Of a stretch of DNA of 64,000 nt, positions 47,060 through 58,071 are shown piece after piece. The stretch spans positions 7,210,001-7,274,000 of the forward strand of contig CM060837.1 of the NCBI GenBank assembly GCA_030762175.1, written 5' to 3'. The stretch comes from Metallyticus violacea (taxonomy: Eukaryota > Arthropoda > Insecta > Mantodea > Metallyticidae). The notes under the pieces are model-generated. The model saw only the letters and a program-made list of their open reading frames with translations. It was not told where the DNA came from and searched no databases. A program made the translations under genes and the position numbers. Each line of letters begins with the position of its first letter. Within the stretch, counting starts at the first letter, position 1.

Positions 47060-48829
47060 TGTATTTTAATAAATATGTATAAAAGCATTTTAAGGGGAAT
47101 ATTTTCATAAGAACATAACAGGCTATTTTATAAGTTAAATTCAAACAAAAAATAAGACATTTTTAGAAAGCTTACTTATATTTAAGCCTTTATTCTTGCC
47201 GTACGCAAAACGTGTGTGTATAAAATATTTAACGATTTTTTACAATTGAAAATATCGAAAACCCTACTCAAAGGGTTAGGGGGATCAAAATACTTGGTAA
47301 CGGGTTTTAAATTCACTTGCGTATATGCTCTGTGATAGATTACAGTAACCAGGCAACACTAAACGTTTGGAAGAACACAGCTGCGCTACAATTTAACTTT
47401 GGGAGTATGCTTAAAGGAAACCCTCCCTAAGATTTTGCATTGAAAGCTTTCTAACAGTGGGGAAAAATCGTATTAAAGATGAAAGTTTCTTTTGTAACAA
47501 AATTCTATTTCTTTCTCAGTAAATGGTTTGCATTATATCAGGATATTTACTTAAGAAAAGTGAACAGTAAACAATTATGGTGGTTTCTCGAGTGTCATTC
47601 TGGTCATAATATTCCGGAGGAAGCGATGAGGTGGCCCACATTTAGGACAGTGTTCTGAAGACACCAAATTAATCAGAAATATTGTTCTGAAAGGATTATT
47701 TTTTGATTGATTGATAAGATAATATTTAAAGAATTATCGCTACTACCTGCAAGTTTATTCTGCTTGAATTTCTAATTGCCTCCCCCCAAAAAGTTGTATA
47801 TCTTATTCTTAGTTACTGTATAGTAATTAAAATAACTTCCCATTGGTTTACATAAATACAATACCTATGAATTTAGTGTTACATACACAAGAGTGACTGA
47901 ATCGTTCCTGTTTCTGCAATTCTTTCTTAAAGGTTATTAGAATAAAGTCTCTTTTAAATTCAATAATTATTCTGTTACAGGATATTGCTCTATTAAAAAG
48001 ATTGTGAAAGATGGAAATAATTGCCGGTAAGGTCTCGGTGTTCGGTTGGGGATAGCGCCCACATCTGCAGTCTTTTCCAGACAGCTGTACCGGGCTCCTT
48101 TTCTGTGAACCATAATAGTCGCCTTCAAGGTAGAGGAAGGAGCGGGCGTAAGATATGGCTATTGATTTTTTATACTTCCCCCGTTCCTTCTTTTTATTCT
48201 ATCTCTCTTCCATCTTTGTTGGCTGCTTAACATTCTCTCACCCCCTTTCTACTGCACTCCAAGCTAAAGCCCGTTCTTTTCTTCCATTCCCCAGGTTCTT
48301 TTTTCTTTCTTTTTTTACTTCCCCCTTATTCGTGTACACCTTCTCTAATAAATGCAAATCCTTTCTATTAGCCATTAGAGAGTTCTGAGGAGACCTCGGC
48401 AGTGTCGGACTGCTGGTGTGGTCTGGGTATTTACAACGTCCCCAACTTGTAAAGTTAAATGTCGATGACTTGTCCACACCTACGGCCTGTAGGCTGCTCT
48501 GGTGTCGCAGGCTCATATCCCGTCTCTTCCAAATGTTACTTGCAGTTCAAGAGTTAAAGAACAGTAACAGAATTTGTAACAAAACCCCTCTGTTAGGTTT
48601 AATGTACAATTTACACATCCATTTCATTCTCCCTGTGAGAGGTGTGCAAGTTAAGACATGTTCAGCTCGGTCTAAAACAAAATAGTGGTGACACGCGAGG
48701 ACATTATGTGCTCTGAAATTCCACTTTCTTCTCTATAAAACTTCAGCTAAGGTTTATATATAGTCACAGGCGGCCTGTGGAGGTTTTGTTCTTTCTACAG
48801 ACAGTTGAAAGATGATTTATAATGTTTAA
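47060..48829. other. unassigned DNA with one dispersed repeat
   Basis: It includes the first copy of a ~155-bp direct repeat (47753-47908). A pyrimidine-rich strand lies at 48170-48330. Open frames near 48021-48685 are unrecognised. Confidence 0.45.
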
Positions 48830-49680
48830 AAGAGAAGGTAATCAATTTCAAAAGCATATGGACCCGATACTCTTTCTTTGTGCTCTATCAGAAGAAAATA
48901 TTAACACCTCTGCTGTCATGTGAGAGAGGATCATTGAATTACATAAAGAACATATTAAGAAATTCTGAAAATTTCACTGGGTGCCATCCAAACGTTGGTA
49001 ACTGAAAAGTTGCATGTGAGAAGTGTTTGTGCACGGTGGGTTCTGAGACTGCTGCTACATAAGGACATTCACTTGCAGTTTACATGCAGTTGCGGAGTTT
49101 CACTGCTGATGAAACTTGGCTCTGTATGGAAACAAACAAAGCAAAGTTATTGTCATCTCATTTTTTCGATAATGCACTACATTGCAAATGTTGTTTCTGA
49201 ATATCTCACAAAAATCAACGTGGAGGGCATCTCTCATCCTCCCTACAATCCAAATTTAGCTCCTTGTGACTTTCTCCTTTTCCCCAAATGAAGAAATATA
49301 TTTGTGGGAGGCATTTTCCATCATCAGAAGCAGTGACGAAGGCTGAACAGATATTTTGAAGGACAGCTGCGATAGTCAGAAAGGTCAATAAGCAAGCAGG
49401 CTTATGAACTAAGATAAACTACAAATTATGTACATATTGGAAGAAATCTGGGGATATTAGAGCAGCACTGAACAGTATCGTTTGTTGGGTCCTGCTTGCA
49501 GCTCTCTGAGCCTGTCTGTAAGTTTATCCCACTTGCTGATCGAATTTCTAACAGCCTCCTCCCAAAAAGCTATACCTATATATTATTTCTACCTTCTGTA
49601 TAGTAAATAAAATAACTTTCCATTGCCTTACTTAAATACAATACGCATGGGTTTATGTGTTACATACACGAGAATAATCG
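47753..49680 (+). repeat. ~155-bp direct repeat pair
   Basis: Copies at 47753-47908 and 49516-49680 share GAATTTCTAA, GCCTCC[C/T]CCCAAAAAG, CTGTATAGTAA, AAAATAACTT, AAATACAATAC and GTGTTACATACAC in the same order and spacing. The second copy is cut at its right end by a SINE B insertion. I cannot assign the unit to a known element. Confidence 0.7.
48830..49400 (+). pseudogene. mariner transposase relic, internally deleted
   Basis: The reading LHVRSVCARWVLRLL is the end of the DNA-binding region. FTADETWLCMETNKAK holds the first catalytic Asp, then FFDNALHCKC is a shortened second site. ANVVSEYLTKINVEGI and SHPPYNPNLAPCDFLLF follow with the third Asp and a stop soon after. The segment between the first and second sites is mostly missing. 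The EYLT.IN sequence resembles the relic at 495-930. Confidence 0.82.
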
Positions 49681-49974
49681 GTCCTGGTGGTGTAGCGGTA
49701 ACCATACTTGCCTTCTGCATCCAAGATCGCGGGTTCACACCCGGCCAGGATCAATGGATTTTTTCGGGCCTAAAAATCCCAAGTATGGCTTCCTTCGAAA
49801 GGGAAGTAAAGCCGTGGGTCCTGTGTCGTAAATTTACGGCACGAAAAAGAACCACAAGCCTGAAAGGAGAGGCCTCTGAGCAAAATTTGTCGGCCGTTTC
49901 ACGCCCACATTTGAATGGGACGCTGATGACCTGAGATGTTAAAGAGCGTCCTTAAATAAACCGAAAAAAAAAAA
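49680..49974 (+). mobile_element. SINE family B, full length
   Basis: Head GGTCCTGGTGGTGTAGCGGT, B box GGTTCACACCCGG, hairpin GGATTTTTTCGGGCCTAAAA, and body GCCGTTTCACGCC through ATGTTAAAGAGCGTCCTTAA with an A tail. It interrupts the second unit of the 155-bp repeat. Confidence 0.9.
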
Positions 49975-50446
49975 CACGACAATATTTTGATACTGGTAGA
50001 AACTCTGGGACAGGTGCACTGCGTCCAAAGCAAAATATCAAAATTATAATAATTGTTTATTAAATAGCCTCTGAGTTGTAAATTTACATTAAGAATTTTA
50101 CATTCTTAAACTTCATACTTGCATACATAAACAACTATTCAAGTAGCCGTTGCTTTAATCAGAATACCTGTTTATAAAGCAGATTACGAAACATGTTTAC
50201 AGTGAACATGTTACCTTAATAGAAGTTAATTCCGGAAAGAGATAACAGATTATCAAAACTGCTAAGCGAATGTCTCGTGCTTTAAAATCCCATTAGAACC
50301 GAGTAGAACTAGTTCACACCTGGATGGTTCTTTCGGCAATAAATGCACGATATTATATATAAAAAACTGGATCTTAAACACCTTCCATAAATTAATTTCT
50401 ATTCTAATTTAATGAAAAATTTAAAAAGAGATATAGCTTGACCTAG
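49975..50446. other. unassigned DNA
   Basis: AT-rich, no recognised element. Confidence 0.45.
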
Positions 50447-50452
50447 TTTATT
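50447..50452 (-). terminator. polyadenylation signal AATAAA
   Basis: On the minus strand AATAAA lies 11 bases after the stop of the exon candidate at 50464-50618. Nearby AATAATAAAAAA adds weaker signals. In AT-rich DNA this hexamer is common, so it only supports the exon together with the rest. Confidence 0.35.
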
Positions 50453-50463
50453 GCTATTTTTTA

Positions 50464-50618
50464 TTATTGGATATATTCCTGAGTTTTACCAGTCCGCCAC
50501 TGTTCAACATACCCTTCAGAGACAGCTTTAAACCTCACCCTGTTATAATCCATCCATTCATTCTCGCTTCGATGTCCATCTAATAGAATATTGCCCCAGG
50601 ATTTCGACACACATCTTG
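50464..50618 (-). CDS. candidate 3'-terminal coding exon
   Basis: On the minus strand a pyrimidine-rich tract ends in ATACAAG, giving an acceptor at 50618 (an alternative is 4 bases on). About 51 open codons follow, with protein-like composition. They include CVSKSWGNILLDGHRSENEW and KAVSEGYVEQWRTG, ending KTQEYIQ and two stops (TAATAA). A polyadenylation hexamer follows within 12 bases. Charge and Trp/Tyr content look more like real protein than the surrounding AT-rich frames. I do not recognise the family and no upstream exon is assigned. Confidence 0.3.
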
Positions 50619-50655
50619 CTTGTATAAAAGGTGCAAGCAAAATAAAGCATACCAA

Positions 50656-52015
50656 CAGAATTTACTGCAATTTTAGTTTTTGAACTATTGTTTTCTAACT
50701 AAATCATTAATTTTTTTCTTAGTGGAATATCTACCTAAATCAGCTGCACTATATCATTTGGGGTTGATGTTGATAAACATAAAATCAATTTTCAAAAACT
50801 TCTGTTTATTTTATCGACACCTTTCCATGCATCCTCTATACCCCCAATTTATGACCCATACAACATTGTAGCTTCCAATATTCTTTCCAGCTAATTCATT
50901 CTTATACGAGACATTTTTCTTAAACATGTTCTTATAAAACTGTTCCTTTTGCTGTTGCCATTTTTTCCTTCTGTTTCCAACTTCCATTAAATGAAATTTA
51001 AATCTTGACCATACCAGTGACCAGTGTCAAGAAGGCAAAATAAAGGAACATTTGTGACTACTGTGAATTATTTTTGCACCATAGATAATTATAATATAAC
51101 ACCAACCGTACGGAATTACTAAAAGATAATCATTTAGAAAATGACAAACAGTTTCTTTCCAATCTGTAAGCTGAAATGTTCGCCTCGGCGTTTAGACGGG
51201 CGGTAGCAGCGAACAGACGCTAGCTCATCCGTTAGTAAAGTTTTGTAAGACATGCCGGGAACTGCTGTTCCGCACTTTTCCAAACAGTTTAACATAATTA
51301 TACAAGTTGTAATCCAATCCGAAAAAGTTTATTCCTCCCCTTAACTTTGATAATTTTTGTCAAGTGATACAGTTTGGATGTACGCCAGTTTGCAAGAACT
51401 GGAGGCAGTAGGCGCCTAGCCATAAAGATCACTACTTTGCTAATTAGATGTCTGCCGCCAACCGTCTAACTCTTCACAAAAACTGCCTCAAAAGCGGCGT
51501 TCTTTATCCTACACAGTGACATTTACCGGACGGAAATACCAACATAATTTCCGGGAAGTTTCTTTTGAAGTTGCTGGCAGTCACTTACTTTCCGATAAAG
51601 ATCGATGATTACCATCGATTATTCAAGAAAATAATGTAACTGTTCATTGGTACACAAACCGCTGAAAAAAATTATTTCATATAAGAACCCGTTATTCGAC
51701 ATATTTACTTTTACTTAGGTGGCAAAATCAGTGAATATAGCAGATGAAAAAACTTACAGCTTCTAATTCTCACACCTTTTCATCTTTTATATGAGCAAAA
51801 ACATTTTTTAAATTAAAAGTTTATATTCCAAAAGTTGGCAATATCTCTGATCAAGGTAATGTTCATTGCAAAAAGTTTAACTTTAAAATTACTTTCGTTT
51901 TCAAAACTATTATCGCTTTTCGTTTTAACAAAATCCATGAGGTAAATTTTAAATGTATTAGATCTTATTTGTTTAAGAACAAGACGAAGGGCATTGTATG
52001 TGCGCGTAATTATAT
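50656..52015. other. unassigned DNA
   Basis: A GC-richer block at 51180-51560 has weakly inverted GTTTAGACGG.GGCGG-like arms near its ends. I could not establish it as an element. Confidence 0.4.
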
Positions 52016-52624
52016 AGAGATTGTCAAAAAATGTATACCCATTTCAAGCAAAGAAAAAACTGTGTTAACATAACAAAACTGAATTCACACAAACAGAAAA
52101 TGATGAGCACTAATCATCTTAGACTTTTACAGTTACAACAGTTGCTCAAAATGCCAACCATTGGCGTCGATACACTTCTGAGTACGTTGAACTACTGACT
52201 GAGTAACGTTTGCGAAAGTGTTCTCAGCGATTGCAGCACATGCCGTTTCAATTTCTTCCCCAAGTGCTGTCAGTGTAGCTGGTTTTCTACGGTATACAAC
52301 ATCCTTAAGAGTTCCCCATAGGTAGAAGTCCAACGGAGTTAGACCCGGAGAACGGGATGGAAACTCAATCGGACCTCTTCGTCCTATCCAGTGCCTTGGA
52401 AGATTGTCATCAAGGTACGCACATACATCTCGGTGGTAATGTGATGATCTCCCAGATCTGCCCTTGTGAACATCGCATACGGTACCATGAGTCTCAAATT
52501 TGTCTTGAATGCATGCAATTGTTACTCGCGTTGGCGGTTCTGTTCTGTACACACGTCTCCATTGCCTTTGAACTTCAATAACATTCTCGGTTTTCCAATA
52601 CCACTTCAAATTGCTTTCCGTTGC
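52016..52624 (-). mobile_element. DD41D-type element, right end missing
   Basis: The left end reads TGTCAAAAAATGTATACCCA. Similarity stops at about 52624, inside the first codons of the transposase, so the leader and right terminus are absent. A mariner relic of another lineage begins within 100 bases. Confidence 0.87.
52133..52609 (-). pseudogene. DD41D-type transposase with smaller central deletion
   Basis: A 158-codon open frame. It has the HTH part (WRRVYRTEPPTRVTIACIQ...), then GRSGRSSHYHRDVCAYLDDN, where the deletion removes the QQD block but keeps YHRDVCAYLDD. The C-terminal core LTPLDFYLWGTLKDVVYRRK retains the last catalytic Asp and runs to CIDANGWHFEQLL. The frame is open but lacks two of the three catalytic residues. 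The true ATG is lost with the truncated end. Confidence 0.85.
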
Positions 52625-52689
52625 GTTGAAAGATTTAAAACGGAAGACAAAAACTTAGTGTGTACTGTATTATTTAAGATAAACTGAAG

Positions 52690-53000
52690 TGTCGGAAATT
52701 TTTTATCCGATGGGTCCCAAGGCAGCTGCCCAGTTGTTATTCACAGACGATTTGAAACAGTATTTGGACTTTCATACTCGTGAAGAATATGCTTTTCTGC
52801 AACGATTTGTAACCTGATAAGAGTCCTGGGTGCACCATTAGGAACCAAAAAGTATTAAAGAAGAAGATCAAGAAAATATTCAAGTAATACTTCCTCTGGA
52901 TAAAACAATGTCGATCTTTTATGATGTCTGCAGTCCTCTTTGACTGCTGTTCGACGCAGTAAATTATTGTTTTAACAAATTCTGGCTCTAGGTTGCTTAG
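52690..53000 (+). pseudogene. mariner transposase relic
   Basis: RWVPRQL (52708) marks the end of the DNA-binding region. FLQRFVT, two stops, then ESWVHH follow: the usual GD of TGDESW has become two stop codons, removing the first catalytic Asp. EPKSIKEEDQ and a KTMSIFYDVCSPL-like stretch correspond to the following core. Similarity fades near 53000. This lineage is not obviously the same as that at 17701. Confidence 0.7.
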
Positions 53001-53670
53001 CAGAATAATACCTAGAAAAACATGAAACGAAATGATCTATAGTGTTACAACCCGAGTGTACTGACCGGTGAACAGTGGAATGCTTTGGGTGCATCAGCTC
53101 TACAACAGGGTGACACCTTTATTTTCCGTCTTCTCTTATCCTAAAGCAAACATTTGGATTCCAGCGACATGTTCGTGGTTTGGTTTATTCATAAGCAGCA
53201 TTATTAACAAGTGTTTTGAAAATGCTAATAGTTCTCGCAAAGAGATTGGGTGCGCCTCGTCTTTCATTTGTTTCACCTGCGTAATAAGGTTTGGTTTTAT
53301 ACGAAACGGACGTAATTTGTTATGTCGTAAGGAAATTGTATCATGAACAAATGTGACATCTTTTAGTATATAAAAATAATTATTGTAAATTAAGTTTATT
53401 CCAGTAATTTAGAAAGGTTTCTTGTTTCAAAAATAAAGTTCCGGCATTTCTCACTAGAGGGAACATGGAGGAAATGTTACCTAAATCAATGTCGCAGCTG
53501 TAAAAATTCGTAGTTTTTAATCCTATTGGCAAGGTAAAATTATAAAAAAAAGTTTGTTATTTTAATATTCCTTATTTATTATACTAATTTGCTGTTTAAC
53601 ACTAAAATGCCCGTTTTATACATTTTTAATCATTTTTCTCTTTGAAAACTGGAATTTTTCCTTATCGCCG
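53001..53670. other. unassigned DNA
   Basis: An open frame at 53068-53346 has no recognised domain. Confidence 0.4.
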
Positions 53671-53679
53671 TCTGGCCTA

Positions 53680-53915
53680 CTGTGATGTTATACAGGGAAC
53701 GATTTTATTTCTAATTTGCAAGCCAGGTTCAAATCCAGTTTGCATTTATCTTCCGGAGTGAGTTTGTATATACTTGGTGTCTGCTCAGTATCACATATTT
53801 GAGTGTTCTGACTCAGGCCGATGAAATTTCTTACTTATAGACGAGTGTAGTGATGTAGAGGAAACAATATGACTTCTGAACTGTCAACCAGGTTCGAATC
53901 CAGCTTGAAGCGAGT
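53680..53915 (+). repeat. duplicated tRNA-derived relics
   Basis: Two B-box-like sites, GGTTCAAATCCAG (53728) and GGTTCGAATCCAG (53891), share upstream AACAAT/AACGAT and CTG..AA-CCAGG context. This suggests a tandem pair of decayed tRNA-headed units. The A boxes are poorly preserved. Confidence 0.4.
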
Positions 53916-55422
53916 TTCTGGTTTCAGATATTTTTGTGTTCATGGTTTTTGTTGACGTATCACGTATGTGTAGCGCTTTATGTCCCCCTTAGCCTATTCA
54001 TTAAATTTTCTGGTAATTCAATGATTCATTCACACATTTGGTCGTTTATTCTTTTGTTCATCTTGTATAGAGCATTTCCAGCTAAATGGTTTTTAGTAAG
54101 GGGAGGGGCAGGTTATTTATTTTTTATTTCAAACGTAGGCGCATGTTTTCTCGAAAATAAGAAATATTTTATTATACGAATTGGGTTTGCGCTCTATACT
54201 ATGCAGTACAAAAAATACACAAGCTATACAAACACGAGTTATATCAATACAGAAAGTTGTTACGTTGAAACATTCTCAGAGATATAGCTTATGACATTTT
54301 TTGCAGAGTTTTTGACTATATAAGAACCACGTTCAAATGTTTTACATGTCGAACAACTGTCTTGGTTTTGTTTTTCTTACATAACCCTATTTGACATGTC
54401 TTGCGTTTAGCGGCCTTCGTCCCTGTAATTAGCCATGAGTGTTGTTGAGTCGATGAAAGCTAAGTGCAAATATAAAGCTAAGCTAAATTTTAGACACGGA
54501 TACAAGAGGTGATAAACAGTGGCTCATGCACTGTGCTACAATCAGTTTGAAACCTATTTGTTGCATTGTCGGTTACAACTACCTGTCGTAAGAAACATGG
54601 GCAAAGAAGCAGTCAATTGACTGCCTTCGGGAACCAATGGTAAATTATTTTAAAAAGCTACGCCAGGAATGGGTGGGGGAATAGTGTCTAAAAGTAATTG
54701 AAAAGGATTAAAAGTCACAAAACCATAGAAAAAAAACTTCTAAAAACAATGAAAATATGAGCGTTCGAAAATCAAAAGTGGTCAGTTGACCGCCATTGGG
54801 CGTTGTAGTATCAAAACTGTAGTTCTCTGTGGCAGAAAGGAGCTAATAGAACGCATTTGAGCATGCGCAATGATGGAATTAGTTTTAGCATTGTACAGGA
54901 TGTTTCGGATGGTAACTTTAAACCTACCCCACATTTTTTCAGCATGTCTGGTTGAAAACACAACAGCACCAGCTGGTGTTTGAGAAACGTGGCATCTCGA
55001 GATTGTCATACCGAGATATTGATGTGTTTAGAGGAAAACAAATATAAAAACAGTACATAGAGGCAGGACGAGCACACAGATGTGAAGGATCCCAACGTCC
55101 CGTCAAACAACCGAACGAGGATAGCTATTTGAACATGAGCATTGTGTTGCAATTTTAATGGCCAGCTGTGTATTAAATGTCATATTTCAAGGTGTCTGCC
55201 ACACTATTTTTAAATTAACCATATAAGAGTCATCTACTGCCCATGTATAGGTTCTTTGTCTGGTCTCCTATTATAACAGCGACATTTGGTAACACTGGAG
55301 TTATGTTAGTTTCTATTTTGATTGTCGTATGTGAAAATATACTTACTTTAATTTTTAGAACCGTATAAAGCTGCAGGCATGACATACCAGGCGGCATCCG
55401 CTTCAAAAAGCAGCAGGTATAT

Positions 55423-55435
55423 GTTGCTAGGTAAC
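55423..55435. promoter_or_regulatory. X-box-like palindrome
   Basis: GTTGCTAGGTAAC has 6-base inverted arms with a 1-base spacer and fits the degenerate RFX consensus. It lies 12 bases before an ATG at 55447. The degenerate consensus occurs often by chance, so this is weaker than the site at 3240. Confidence 0.2.
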
Positions 55436-55446
55436 CTTAGAAACAA

Positions 55447-55611
55447 ATGGAATGCGCTTCATTTCCACAGAAGGCTGCAACATCAAAAACAGAAAGGGCT
55501 GTAAAGGCAGCTGAGCGTGCTCTTGTAAGAGTTATGGATAAGAGGGAAAGCATTTTTACGGTGTTAGTAATATCTGAAACTTGCAAGCAATTTAATGGCT
55601 TGCAGTTGTGA
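55447..55611 (+). CDS. 54-codon coding-like frame, unidentified
   Basis: From ATG at 55447 the frame reads MECASFPQKAATSKTERAVK, continues AERALVRVMDKRESI, and stops at 55609. A CACAG acceptor-like site at 55466-55470 could make 55471-55611 a terminal exon. A possible preceding exon 55359-55416 (TTTTTAG acceptor, CAG|GTATAT donor) is open in one phase. Composition is Ala/Lys/Glu-rich and helix-like. No family is recognised. Confidence 0.15.
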   Translation: MECASFPQKAATSKTERAVKAAERALVRVMDKRESIFTVLVISETCKQFNGLQL

Positions 55612-56118
55612 AAATTACTGAGATCCTTTTATCATCGGAATGGAATTCGCACATTAACGGGACGGAACATAATAGAAACGGTCCACACAAACACACACGT
55701 ACATGAAAGGAATGGTGGGAGGATGGGAGGGGGGGGACTTAATTACAAAATGTCGTAATAACATCCCTGGAGCTCTGCTCGCAACATTTAACTCATTTGG
55801 TACTACCCCCGCCTTCCCCCAGTGAACTATCTCTTCGTGGAAATCTGAACTTCTGTAGGATGTCGGCCAAAACCTTACTCAAGTACTTGCCTCGTCGGAG
55901 AGATGTGGAATTTAATCTCAGAGCTTTAATCATTGCATGACGTCGTTTTTAAAATGTTTGTCTGCTCCAAGTTTGGCCGTATAGGAATCTTCCTGGCGTA
56001 TGTCCATCTGGCAACACTGAAGAATTCCACCAATTCTCGATGATATCATTTCTTAAATTGGTATGAATAAGTTAGGGTTTTTTGTTTCTTGGTACATGTT
56101 GGTATACTTGGCCAAGTT

Positions 56119-56284
56119 TATTTTATCAACGGAGCTCTTTAACAGCTCAGGTCATCAGCATTCCATTCAAATCGGCTTGAAACGGCCAACAAATTTTGCT
56201 TAGAGGTGTCTTTTTTCAGGCTTGAGGTTCTTTTACGTGTCGCAAATCTACGACACGGGACCCACGGCTTTACTTCCCTTCTAA
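56119..56284 (-). mobile_element. SINE family B, head missing
   Basis: Reverse copy with tail CAACGGAGCTCTTTAACAGC, body ACAAATTTTGCTTAGAGG and GACACGGGACCCACGGCTTT. It stops after TTTACTTCCCTTCTAAA, so the tRNA-like head is absent, as expected of a 5'-truncated insertion. Confidence 0.85.
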
Positions 56285-56666
56285 AATTAACAACTTTACG
56301 CTGCAGAAATTTTATGAGGGCGGATTGATAAACACAGCAAATTTCAACGAAATGGCGGGTCACTTTGTTAAGCGGCTTGACTGTCGTTAAGCAGATTCTT
56401 TTAAAGGTTATTTTCAAACAGATGTAACCCGCATGGTTTTTGTTGACAGCTATCTTAAATGATCGGTATAACGTTTCGTAGAAACACTTATTGTATAATC
56501 ATAAAACATTTTATTTAAAAAGGTTGAACAGCGGCCCAGATACAAACTGAGCCGGAGGAAGTTCATGGGGGCTCTGCACCAGCACTCAAGACGATTTAAT
56601 ACTGGATGAATGGATTTAAAAGTGGCCGTACTAGCACGTCAGATGCTGCATGTTCCTGACGCCCGT

Positions 56667-56706
<40 letters not shown>

Positions 56707-56740
56707 AAAATTAGTGGTATCGTGTTAGTCGCATTAAGAT
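56285..56740. repeat. unassigned DNA with poly(T)
   Basis: A T run of 32 bases lies at 56670-56701, about 40 bases before a mariner relic. Nothing else was recognised. Confidence 0.5.
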
Positions 56741-56744
56741 TCGT

Positions 56745-57150
56745 GAGATCATTGTGATGGTAGCTTTCTGATATGAACGGTTACATGAAGTTCTGCAGAA
56801 GAAGAAGCTAATGCGCGATGGGTGCCGTGTTTGTTCACCCCTGACCTAAAATGCTCAAGGAAGGACATTACAAATTGGTGTTTAGAAAAGTTACAGCTTA
56901 CTCCCAATAGCTTCTGGCGTCGTTTTGTGACTGTAGATGAAACTTGGATCCACCACTGCACCCCGGAGACTAGACGGTAATCATGATAACGGGTTGGCGA
57001 AGGTGAAAGTGCATCGAAAAATGTTAAAACCGTTTTGTCTGCGGGTAAAGTGATCGTAAACCGTTTTGGGACTCAGAGAGTACCATCATGACTGATTATT
57101 TGGAAAAGAGTAATACAATTACTACATGTTATTACGTAACGTTTTTATAA
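56745..57150 (+). pseudogene. mariner transposase relic
   Basis: NARWVPCLFTPDLKCSRKDI, then NSFWRRFVTVDETWIHH (first catalytic Asp intact), TPETRR, and GEGESASKNVKTVLSAGKVI carry the order and wording of mariner transposases. Stops and one-base shifts separate the blocks. The second and third catalytic sites are not found. The TPET.. wording matches the relic at 16120-17115. Confidence 0.82.
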
Positions 57151-58007
57151 GCGACCAAGATAAGCGCACAAAAAGTGCTCTGACTGGCATTTGTTTGTGA
57201 AGGCAGGCAGAGAGAGTTTGTGGAGCCGTAGGGTTCATTCACTCTTAACTTTAATCGATTATTTCTGCATCGATAAGGCTTGCGCAGTTCATATATAGAA
57301 AAGTAAATAAATTATTTGAATGAAAAAGGAGGGGGGACTACTGCAAGATTGTTACACTTTGTCGACTTTATAAAAAAATTGAGTATTGCAAGGAAAGAAT
57401 ATAAATGAACTACAATGAAAGGGATACTTTATCAAAAGATTTTAGTTTTTAATTAAATACTAAACGCATATTTCTAGAGAAGTAGAAACGTAGATATCTA
57501 CTGGACTGAATATCCAAGAAGACTGCAAATTAGATTTTCAACAAACGACATGACTGTTTCTTCATCCCTAGAAATGAACCTGGGCATACGACTTTTAAGT
57601 TTAAAACACACTCAGAATGTCAATACATCTGGAAAGTTTTGTTTAAGCTAGTTCCTTGCGGTGTGTGTGTGTGTGTGTGAGTGACTTTTCTCCAAAGTTA
57701 ATTAAATTCTGGTCTTTCTAAAAGGATTAATTAGCCAACGACGGTAGAATGGCAGATGGCGGAAAGATGCTAAGGAAGATGATAACCTCACCGTACAGCC
57801 TCTAGCAAAACACTCGCGCCTCCTGGAGCAAGTGTAGGTTCATACGTCCAAAAACTAAATCTTCCGAAAAGTGCACATACTTAACAGAACAGAATAAGTC
57901 ATGTAGATTTTGCCATTGATTCTACATTTTGAATTTCCAAAATGCAAATTGAACATTAAAATTAGCAAATAGAGCACGTTTTCGACATACTTTTCTTGGG
58001 CACTATT
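57151..58007. repeat. unassigned DNA with (GT)n
   Basis: A (GT)n tract lies at 57660-57679. No gene is recognised. Confidence 0.5.
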
Positions 58008-58062
58008 TTTAATAGTATTTAACGTTCGTTTTTACTACTGAGGCACCAAGGGCGGTAGGTGC
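58008..58062 (-). mobile_element. SINE family A tail fragment
   Basis: Only the 3' end of the family is present: TAATAGTATTTAACGTTCGT and TACTACTGAGGCACCAAGGG. The copy is cut where the next coding-like frame begins. Confidence 0.75.
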
Positions 58063-58071
58063 AAAGTCTAT

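Larger units (their letters stand above)
53916..56118. other. AT-rich unassigned DNA
   Basis: A 117-codon frame at 53934-54287 and a minus-strand frame at 54782-55009 are unrecognised. Small coding-like stretches at 55359-55611 are described separately. Confidence 0.4.

Noticed and set aside
51166..51510. GC-richer block with inverted TTAGACGG-like arms as a MITE
   Set aside because: The arms match poorly and no target-site duplication could be identified.
53934..54287. 117-codon open frame as a membrane protein
   Set aside because: The Phe/Leu/Ile/Tyr richness follows from AT-rich DNA. No homology, splice or promoter evidence was seen.
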